From contig NZ_RFFK01000014.1 in assembly GCF_003696305.1 (NCBI RefSeq), positions 1-64,000 on the forward strand: DNA of 64,000 nucleotides. Reading direction: 5' to 3'. The stretch is from Pseudomonas sp. AOB-7 (GTDB lineage: Bacteria > Pseudomonadota > Gammaproteobacteria > Pseudomonadales > Pseudomonadaceae). The notes under the pieces are model-generated. The model was not told the origin of the DNA and ran no database searches. It saw only the letters and a list, made by a program, of their open reading frames with translations. This document shows, one piece after another, positions 57,583 through 64,000 of the stretch (positions are counted from its first letter, which is position 1; every line of letters begins with the position of its first letter). The translations under genes were made by a program, and so were the position numbers.

Positions 57583-59562
57583 TCAGAAGGTGGTCTTGAA
57601 AGTCAGATAGAGCGCACCCCGGTCTTCGCCGGTGGCCCCACCGCCGGAGAAGGAGGCATAGCCGCCGGCGTAGCAGGTGTAACGCTCGGTACCGTCCAGG
57701 GCGTTGGGGGTCGCGCCATCGGTCGCGCCGTTCTCGCACTTGGCCGAATCGCCGAAGGAGTCGACGTACTTGAGGTCGACGTAGTACTGGTTGTAGATGG
57801 CCACGCTCACGCCCACCGCGTAGTTGCCGGTTTCCTCGGCGCCGCCGGCGACCACCGGCGAGACGCCGTCGAGACCGACGTTGATCGACATCGGCGCGGA
57901 CAGATCCACGCCCGGGAACACCTGGTACCAGGTCGGGGTGAAGTTGACCGCCAGGCCCCAGTTGTCGCGGGTCGGCTTGTCGATGCCGCGGTAGGTGTCC
58001 TTGCCCTTGTACAGCGCCTCGTTCTTGCTATCGAGGCTCAGCAGGTTGCTGTAGTACAGCTCGCCCAGCAGCGTCGCGGCGTCGAACAGCGGCGTCTCGG
58101 CGATGGCCAGCAGACCGTTGAGGGTCCAGTGCAGGGTGTCGCCGGTGGCGGCCATGCTGTCGCCCTCGCCCGGCAGGTCGGTGACCACGCCGGAACCGGC
58201 GCTGCGCGGCGGCAGCGCCCCCAGGCCGGCGGCCAGCCCGGCCGGGCCGGTGGCGCTGACGATGGCCGGGATGCTGGACAGCGGCATGTTCTTGCGGATG
58301 TTCAGGTCGCTGCCGACGCTGACCCCGGCGAACTCCTTGGACAGGCTCAGGCCGTAGATGTCGATGTCGTCGCCGTAGGACAGGTTGTAGCTGGTGCCGG
58401 CCAGGGAATCGACCAGGCGGCAGACGCCGGTGGCCGGTACGCTGACCACGCCGCCCGGCGCCACCACGCAGCTGCCCTGGGTCAGCGACAGCGAGCGCGC
58501 ATCCAGCACCGCCTGCGGCAGGATGTCGGAGGTCCGGCGGTAGTAGAAGCCCAGGGTGCCGTCCAGCCACTCCGGCGCCCACTTGGCCATCAGCCCCCAG
58601 TCGCCGCTGTCGTTCGGCGTGTTGTCGTCGCCGCGGCGCACGTTGGTCAGCGCATCCTGACCGAGGAAGCCCGGCGGCGTCGCGGTGTGGCCGAGCAGGA
58701 AGGACTGCGCGCCCTCGCCGAGCAGGTCGGAGGTGCCGTAGTAGGTGCCGGCCTCGGGCAGGCGGGCGGCGTCCCAGTCGAAGAAATACTGGGCGCCGAA
58801 GGTCCACTCGGAGTTCAGGGTGAAGCTGGTGGAGAGCTGGTTGCGCGGCATGAACAGCTCCTTGGCCTCGGTGCCCGGCGAGGCGGCCAGCTTGGCCAGG
58901 TCCAGGCCGGACTGGCCGTAGCTCAGCGAGTGCACCGGGTTGAGAATGGTCTCGCCCCAGAACACGTTGTGCTGACCGGCCTTGACGCTCAGCAGCGACT
59001 CCTCGCCGACCTCGGTGCTGTAGAACACGAAGGCGTCGAGGATCTCGCCGGACGGGCCGCTGTAGTAGCGCTTGGCGTAGCGGCTCAGGTGCGGATTGCC
59101 GTTGCCCAGGCCGTCGGCGCTGGCAAAGGGGCCGACCAGCGGGTGCTGGGTGGTCATGCCGCTGGCCGCGTCGTTGCCGTTGACGAAGGGGTTGGAGTTG
59201 GAGCCGGTGTTGTCGTAGGCCTTGTCATACCAGGACGCGGCGCTGACCCGGAAGCCCATGCGGTTCTGGTAGACCACGTCGAGCTCGGTGAGCAGGTCGA
59301 CGCGGTTGGTGATATTGGTGCCGGCCTTGCGGAAGTTGTAGTCGCCGTCGTTGTTGTTCGGCGTGGCCAGCATGCGCTTATCGGCGCTCTCGGTGCGTAC
59401 GCCGTAGTTGTACTTGACCGTGTTGTCGAAGCGTACGGCCCAGTCCTCGCTGCCCAGGTCGACTTCGACGGCATGGGCGGCCGGCATGGAAGCGGCGAGG
59501 ATCGCCGTGGCCAGCAGGCTGCGCCGCAAGGGCCGAGTAGCGTGATTCTTATTGTTGTACAT
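57583..59562 (-). CDS. DUF1302 outer-membrane beta-barrel protein
   Basis: The 659-residue protein has a signal peptide (SLLATAILAASMPAAHAVEV) and alternating amphipathic strands, and ends LYLTFKTTF with the C-terminal phenylalanine typical of outer-membrane barrels. It includes FRVSAASWYDKAYDNTGSN and SVKAGQHNVFWGETILNPVH. It is probably the outer-membrane pore or receptor of the RND-YCF48-DUF1329 system. It is the first gene of the cluster in transcription order. Confidence 0.9.
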   Translation of the reverse strand: MYNNKNHATRPLRRSLLATAILAASMPAAHAVEVDLGSEDWAVRFDNTVKYNYGVRTESADKRMLATPNNNDGDYNFRKAGTNITNRVDLLTELDVVYQNRMGFRVSAASWYDKAYDNTGSNSNPFVNGNDAASGMTTQHPLVGPFASADGLGNGNPHLSRYAKRYYSGPSGEILDAFVFYSTEVGEESLLSVKAGQHNVFWGETILNPVHSLSYGQSGLDLAKLAASPGTEAKELFMPRNQLSTSFTLNSEWTFGAQYFFDWDAARLPEAGTYYGTSDLLGEGAQSFLLGHTATPPGFLGQDALTNVRRGDDNTPNDSGDWGLMAKWAPEWLDGTLGFYYRRTSDILPQAVLDARSLSLTQGSCVVAPGGVVSVPATGVCRLVDSLAGTSYNLSYGDDIDIYGLSLSKEFAGVSVGSDLNIRKNMPLSSIPAIVSATGPAGLAAGLGALPPRSAGSGVVTDLPGEGDSMAATGDTLHWTLNGLLAIAETPLFDAATLLGELYYSNLLSLDSKNEALYKGKDTYRGIDKPTRDNWGLAVNFTPTWYQVFPGVDLSAPMSINVGLDGVSPVVAGGAEETGNYAVGVSVAIYNQYYVDLKYVDSFGDSAKCENGATDGATPNALDGTERYTCYAGGYASFSGGGATGEDRGALYLTFKTTF

Positions 59563-59700
59563 GCGTTGTCTCCGCTTGTTGTGTTTGTGGCTCTAACAAC
59601 GGCTCACATCCGGTATAGCAAGGGTGCGAGTTCTCATGCTGCGGCTCAGCCGGCGGCTGGCGGCAGCGCTGGGCGACGCGGCTCCGGGGAGCCGCGCGCC

Positions 59701-60267
59701 TCAACAATCCAGTTCGCGAATGAAGGCCTCGGCCCGCGCCCACTCGCCGTAACCCGAAGCCGGGTTGAGGTGGCCGACCGCGCCGAGATTGACCAGTTGG
59801 CTGCCCCAGGCCTCGGCCAGGTGGCAGGCGGCTTCCAGGCTCGCCAGGTAGTCGTTGCTGCTCGCGGCGACGATGCTGGGAAAGGGCAGGCGGCCGTCCG
59901 GCAGCGGATCCCAGCCATGCGCGCGCAGGCTGTCCGGCGTCGGATAGCCCTGCGGCCAGCTGGCCTGCAGGTCCGGCGGCGTGGCCAGCAGGGCGCCCTG
60001 GATCGGGCGGCTGTAGCGGGCCGCCCAGTGCGCCACCATCAGCACGCCGGCGCTGTGGGCGACCAGGATCACCGGACCCTCGATCTGCTCCAGCTTGCGC
60101 TGGATGGCCTCGACCCGGGCGGCACAGCTGAGCTTGTCAGCCTGCAGCGGGGCAACCGAACGCACCTTGCTCAGCTTGGCTTCCAGCAGGGTTTGCCAGT
60201 GTTGCGGCACGTGTTCGCGCAGACCGGGAACGATCAGCACCGTGGCATGGGTTTGCAGCTTTTCCAC
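59701..60267 (-). CDS. RBBP9/YdeN-family alpha/beta hydrolase
   Basis: The 188-residue protein has VLIVPGLREHVPQHWQTLLE, the nucleophile Ser72 in ILVAHSAGVLMVAHWA, the acid in ASSNDYLASLEAA and the catalytic His in AVGHLNPASGYGEW. The GTG at 60267, with AAAGG upstream, gives the usual family length. An upstream in-frame ATG at 60357 would add 30 atypical residues. It is a small serine hydrolase of unknown substrate, placed upstream of the DUF1302 gene. Confidence 0.85.
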   Translation of the reverse strand: MEKLQTHATVLIVPGLREHVPQHWQTLLEAKLSKVRSVAPLQADKLSCAARVEAIQRKLEQIEGPVILVAHSAGVLMVAHWAARYSRPIQGALLATPPDLQASWPQGYPTPDSLRAHGWDPLPDGRLPFPSIVAASSNDYLASLEAACHLAEAWGSQLVNLGAVGHLNPASGYGEWARAEAFIRELDC

Positions 60268-60551
60268 ATCGACACCTTTGCAGTTGGCTCCGGCTTTACG
60301 GGTAGCCGGATGGTCGTTGCAGACAACAGTAAAGAGCCCCCACCTACCCCGCTTCACATTTGGCGTCAGCCATTTCTCATTTGATGACAGGGGCGAAATG
60401 CCCCTTCGAACGCCACCGCACAGCCTCCCGAAAAGCCCTTTCCCGGCGATCGTTCCGGGCCGGCAACGGCGCCGCGCAGCTGGGCCGGACGCGCGCCAGC
60501 CTCACGAAGGGGTTTCAGATTGCCGGGCAGGGTCATGCCGGCGGTGGCCGC

Positions 60552-62117
60552 TCAGGTATCGAAACGCGCGACCAGGGCATGCAGGGCGTGCGCGGTGGCC
60601 TCCAGCTCGCCGCCCAGGTGCGCGGAGCGCGCGGTGACCTCGGCATTCTGCTCGGCGGCCGTGGAGATATTGCTGATCTGCCGGGAAACGTCCTCGGCCA
60701 CCAGATTCTGCTGCTCGGCGGCGGCGGCCATCTGCTCGGCCATCTGGTGGATGCGCTCGACGGCGGTGGTGATGGCGTCCAGCGCCTGTTCGGTCTCGCT
60801 CACCCAGGCCACCCCGGCCCGCGCTTCCTCGCTGCCCTGGCGGGCGATCTGCACCGCCTGGGCCGCCACCTGCTGCAGGCTGGCGATGATGCCCTGGATC
60901 GCCTCGGTGGACTCCTGGGTCTTCGACGCCAGTGCCCGCACCTCGTCGGCCACCACGGCAAAGCCGCGGCCCTGCTCACCGGCGCGGGCCGCCTCGATGG
61001 CCGCGTTGAGGGCCAGCAGATTGGTCTGCTCGGCGATGCTGCGAATCATCTTGGCCGCCTGCTGGATCGACTGCGCCTCGCCGGCCAGCCCGGCCACCGA
61101 GGCACTGATGCCGTCCACCGTATGCGCCAGCTTCTCCACCACCGCGCGACTCTGCCGGGCCTGGCTGCTGCCGCCTTGCGACAGCCGATTGACCTGGCGC
61201 GCCTCGACGGCGGTTTGCTGCACGTGCACGGCGACCTGGTTGATCGAGGCGGCCATCTGCTGCATGGCGGTGGCGGCCATGTCGGCCTCGACCCGCTGCG
61301 CCTGCAACGCCCGCTCGGCCTGCTGCACCAGCTGGCCGTTCTGCGAAGCCTGGCGGGCGGTGCGGGTGGCTTGGTCGCCGAGCAGGCCGAGCGCGGTACG
61401 GATGCGCGCGCCCTCGCTGATCAGCGCCAGCTGCAGCCGCGACACCGCGCCGGTGTCGTCGGTGTAGGTGCGCGCCACCAGCTCATTGTCGAAGGCCTTG
61501 GGCGCCGCCAGGGCGACCCGGCGCAGGGCGCGCTTGACGAAGCGCAGGGTGGCCAGGGTCTGCGCCAGCGACAGCAGAATCACCAGCGCCATGCCCAGGC
61601 CGGCCTGGCCAAGGGCGAACAGCCAGGGCCCCAGTCCCGCACCGAGCAGTGGCAGCAGCATGAAGCGCGCCGCCACGCCGAGGCGCTCGCCCAGCGAGAC
61701 CGCCGCGCGGCCCTGGTTCAGGCGTGCATACAGCGCGCTGGCGCGGCGCACCTGGTCGGCGTCCGGCTTGACCCGCACCGACTCGTAGCCCACCACCCGG
61801 CCCTGCTCGAGGATCGGCGTGACATAGGTGTTGACCCAGTAGTGGTCGCCGTTGCTGCAGCGGTTCTTGACGATGCCCATCCAGCTCTTGCCGGCCTCGA
61901 GGTACTCCCACATCTGCGCGAAGACCTGCGCCGGCATCTCCGGATGGCGCACCAGATTGTGCGGGCTGCCGATCAGTTGCTCGCGGCTGAAGCCACTGAC
62001 GGCGACGAACTCGTCGTTGCAGGAGGTGATCAGCCCCCTGAGGTCGGTGGTGGAAATCAGACGTTGGTCGGCCGGATAGGTACATTCGCGGCCACTGAGC
62101 GGCATGTTGACTCGCAT
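60552..62117 (-). CDS. Aer-type PAS-containing methyl-accepting chemotaxis protein
   Basis: The 521-residue protein has an N-terminal PAS domain (about 20-120: LISTTDLRGLITSCNDEFVA, NLVRHPEMPAQVFAQMW, NGDHYWVNTYVTPILE), membrane segments at about 145-195 and a signalling domain with the conserved hairpin tip AEQTNLLALNAAIEAARAGE, then GRGFAVVADEVRALA. Like Aer, it should sense redox or energy state through a PAS-bound cofactor. The cytoplasmic PAS suggests intracellular sensing. Confidence 0.9.
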   Translation of the reverse strand: MRVNMPLSGRECTYPADQRLISTTDLRGLITSCNDEFVAVSGFSREQLIGSPHNLVRHPEMPAQVFAQMWEYLEAGKSWMGIVKNRCSNGDHYWVNTYVTPILEQGRVVGYESVRVKPDADQVRRASALYARLNQGRAAVSLGERLGVAARFMLLPLLGAGLGPWLFALGQAGLGMALVILLSLAQTLATLRFVKRALRRVALAAPKAFDNELVARTYTDDTGAVSRLQLALISEGARIRTALGLLGDQATRTARQASQNGQLVQQAERALQAQRVEADMAATAMQQMAASINQVAVHVQQTAVEARQVNRLSQGGSSQARQSRAVVEKLAHTVDGISASVAGLAGEAQSIQQAAKMIRSIAEQTNLLALNAAIEAARAGEQGRGFAVVADEVRALASKTQESTEAIQGIIASLQQVAAQAVQIARQGSEEARAGVAWVSETEQALDAITTAVERIHQMAEQMAAAAEQQNLVAEDVSRQISNISTAAEQNAEVTARSAHLGGELEATAHALHALVARFDT

Positions 62118-62404
62118 GGTTGCTCCTACGCGTGGTTGTGCCGCACCGGCTGTGCGGACAGCTGCAACTGCGCCGCGACCAGCGCGGGCCAGCGCGACGG
62201 GAGCAGTGCCGCAAGCGCCAGTCTCGGGGCGGCGGTGCCGGGCGCGAATGCCCGGCAGACCGGCCAGGATAGTAGGAGCTCGCCCCCCGCACCGGCTTCG
62301 CTTTGGCTGCCAGGCACTTTTCATTTCATGACTAACGTTTTATAAGCTAGAGGCATGTCCAAGCCCAGCGGCCAGCCCGAGCCGCCCCGAGAGCGAGCCC
62401 CTGC

Positions 62405-63427
62405 ATGACCGCCCAAGCCCGTGCCGCCGTGTTGACCAACTACCTGGAAGTGGCGCGCCAGTACGGCCTCAATACCCGCGTGCTGATGGCCCAGGCGGGC
62501 CTGACGCAGGCCATGCTCAACGACCCCGACCAGCGCATACCGGTCGAGGCGGCCATCCGCCTGATGGAAGATTCCGCCCGCGAAAGCGGCTGCGAAACCC
62601 TCGGCCTGCGCATGGCCGAGCTGCGTCAGCTCTCCGACTTCGGCGAGGTCAGCCTGCTGCTCAGCCACCAGCACAGCCTGCGCGATGCGCTGCAGGTGAT
62701 CGTGCAGTACCGCCACCTGATGAACGACTCGCTGGCGATCTATATCGAGGAAGCCGGCAAGACGGTGCTGATTCGTGAGGAAGTGGTCAGCGAATACCCC
62801 AGCCACAGTCGCCAGGCCATCGAACTGGCCATCGGCGTGATGTACCGCTTCTGCGCCGCCCTGCTCGGCGCGCACTGGCACCCGATCAGCGTCAACTTCA
62901 GCCACGAGGCCCCGGCGGATCTCTCCGTGCACCGGCGCATGTTCGCCTGCCCCCTGGAGTTCGGCAGCGAATTCAACGGCATCGTCTGCCCCTCGACCAA
63001 CCTGGATACCGCCAACCCGCTGGCCAATGCCGCCATGGCCCGCCACGCCCAGCGCTACCTGGACTCGCTGCAGGGCTCCAGCGAACACTCGCTGACCCTG
63101 GACGTGCGCAAGGCCATCTACCTGTTGCTGCCCATGGGCCGCGCCACCATCGAACAGATCGCCCAGGCCCAGGGCATGAACGTGCGCACCCTGCAGCGGC
63201 GCCTGGAGGAGGACGGCGGCACCACCTTCAGCGAGCTGATCAACAGCGTGCGCCGCGAACTGGTGATCCGCTATATGGAGAACCCCGGCTATTCGCTGGC
63301 GCGCATCGCCGACATGCTCGGCTACTCGCTGCCCAGCTCCTTCACCCGCTGGTTCATCTCGCAGTTCGGCATGCCGCCGGCGACCTGGCGCGAGCAGCAC
63401 CAGGTGGGCTCGCGCAAAGGCAGCTGA
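62405..63427 (+). CDS. AraC-family transcriptional regulator
   Basis: The 340-residue protein has the arabinose-binding-like N-terminal domain of the OruR/ArgR group (about 15-200; VEAAIRLMEDSARESGCETL, LSDFGEVSLLLSHQ). The C-terminal double HTH (about 235-330) includes IEQIAQAQGMNVRTLQRRLE, YSLARIADMLGYSLPSSFTR and WFISQFGMPPATWR. It may regulate the DUF1302/1329/RND cluster or the neighbouring SDR gene. Confidence 0.9.
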   Translation: MTAQARAAVLTNYLEVARQYGLNTRVLMAQAGLTQAMLNDPDQRIPVEAAIRLMEDSARESGCETLGLRMAELRQLSDFGEVSLLLSHQHSLRDALQVIVQYRHLMNDSLAIYIEEAGKTVLIREEVVSEYPSHSRQAIELAIGVMYRFCAALLGAHWHPISVNFSHEAPADLSVHRRMFACPLEFGSEFNGIVCPSTNLDTANPLANAAMARHAQRYLDSLQGSSEHSLTLDVRKAIYLLLPMGRATIEQIAQAQGMNVRTLQRRLEEDGGTTFSELINSVRRELVIRYMENPGYSLARIADMLGYSLPSSFTRWFISQFGMPPATWREQHQVGSRKGS

Positions 63428-63444
63428 AGCCCCTCAGAGCCTGT

Positions 63445-64000
63445 TCAAAGGCTGCTGCGCCGCGGCAACGCGCCACGCCCTGCCAGCAGGCGGTCACGCC
63501 AGCGGGTCGGCAACCAGGCGGCCAGGTGCCACATCGGATGCAGGGGATAGCGCGGCTTCGGCCTGCTCGCGCGGATCGCCCGCAGCACCGCCAGGCTGAC
63601 GCGCTCCACCGCGGCGCCCTGTCGCGCGCTGCGTTCCACCCGCTCCAGCAGCGCCTGCACTGCCACCTGATAATCCGTGCCGGCGTAGCGCGGATCGGCC
63701 TTGACCTTGCCCCAGATCGCGGTACGGATCGGCCCCGGCTCGATCAGCACCACCTCGATGCCGTAGATGCCCAGCTCCACCCGCAAGGCGTCGCTGACCG
63801 CCTCCAGCGCATGCTTGCTCGCCGCGTAGCAGCCAGCCAGCGGCGTGGTCAGGCGCCCGGACACCGAGCCGATATTGATCAGCCGACCACGGCCGGCGCG
63901 ATCGGGCCCCGCGCCGAGCAGGGGCGCGAAGGCCTGGGTCACGCCGATCAGGCCAAACAGGTTGACCTCGAACATGGCCCGCATCTCCGCCAGCGGCTGC
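63445..64000 (-). CDS. short-chain dehydrogenase/reductase, 5' part outside the window
   Basis: The visible C-terminal 185 residues include NLFGLIGVTQAFAPLL, the catalytic Ser in INIGSVSGRL, the YxxxK motif in CYAASKHALEAVSDALR and VVLIEPGPIRTAIW. A long basic tail follows. The NAD(P)-binding N-terminus lies beyond 64000. It is convergent with the AraC gene, 17 bp apart. Substrate unknown. Confidence 0.9.
   Translation of the reverse strand, partial: QPLAEMRAMFEVNLFGLIGVTQAFAPLLGAGPDRAGRGRLINIGSVSGRLTTPLAGCYAASKHALEAVSDALRVELGIYGIEVVLIEPGPIRTAIWGKVKADPRYAGTDYQVAVQALLERVERSARQGAAVERVSLAVLRAIRASRPKPRYPLHPMWHLAAWLPTRWRDRLLAGRGALPRRSSL

Noticed and set aside
57544..62345. Long + strand frames opposite the DUF1302, hydrolase and chemoreceptor genes
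   Set aside because: The opposite strand carries signal peptides, catalytic motifs and the MCP hairpin. The + frames show no domain or ribosome binding site.

Overview
The window is high-GC DNA from a Pseudomonas-type gammaproteobacterium. The right half (about 34.4-64 kb) is chromosome. Its order dusA, tal, an STAS antagonist and response-regulator phosphatase pair, a PilZ gene, mlaA, a thioesterase, a HAD-like gene, a DUF4404 gene and queF matches, from memory, the P. aeruginosa PA2795-PA2806 neighbourhood. The left half (about 1-34.3 kb) is an integrative and conjugative element (ICE) whose right end abuts dusA. Its tyrosine integrase is read away from dusA. The left end of the element lies outside the window.

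ICE layout. 1-2 kb: broken radC joined to a truncated membrane-protein gene, a Stv-like gene and a streptothricin-acetyltransferase-like GNAT gene. 2-8.2 kb: ardA, a repeat-rich spacer, an AlpA/MerR-type DNA-binding gene, repA, three iterons followed by an AT-rich stretch (likely origin), parA, a ribbon-helix-helix partner gene, the TraF-type peptidase gene, a probable oriT region and a VirD2/DUF3363-type relaxase. 8.3-15.2 kb: cargo. A divergent XRE/MmyB-type regulator faces a tight operon of 5-aminolevulinate synthase, a GNAT, a Gfo/Idh/MocA oxidoreductase and a glutamine-dependent asparagine-synthetase-like amidotransferase, followed by an MFS exporter. 15.3-16.6 kb: LysR regulator (TraR-like) and an entry-exclusion lipoprotein carrying a 7-bp tandem repeat. 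16.6-18.4 kb: a lower-GC patch with a membrane-anchored histidine phosphatase and transposase debris. 18.4-30.2 kb: traG, copG, trbBCDEJ, a small lipoprotein, trbLFGI and a DUF2274 gene. trbE carries a one-base frameshift before Walker B. 30.3-34.3 kb: higBA, a DUF2274 relic, hipBA, a PrtN-like gene and the integrase. The core resembles the Tn4371 family, but the integration module is of the dusA type, so the element looks mosaic.

Chromosomal part after queF: plsC-like acyltransferase, small membrane ORFs, a class I glutamine amidotransferase, a patch of decayed small genes (45.2-46.4 kb), a beta-oxidation pair (FadB-like multifunctional enzyme plus thiolase), an AEC transporter and a c-type cytochrome. 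Next comes an envelope cluster of RND transporter, YCF48 protein, DUF1329 and DUF1302 proteins. An alpha/beta hydrolase, an Aer-type chemoreceptor, an AraC regulator and a truncated SDR gene follow.

The most interesting unexplained system is the 8.3-15.2 kb cargo operon. It joins an ALA synthase, which is not used for haem in pseudomonads, to an amide-forming enzyme, two modifying enzymes and an exporter. This suggests a small mobile pathway for an ALA-derived specialised metabolite. No product can be named from sequence alone.
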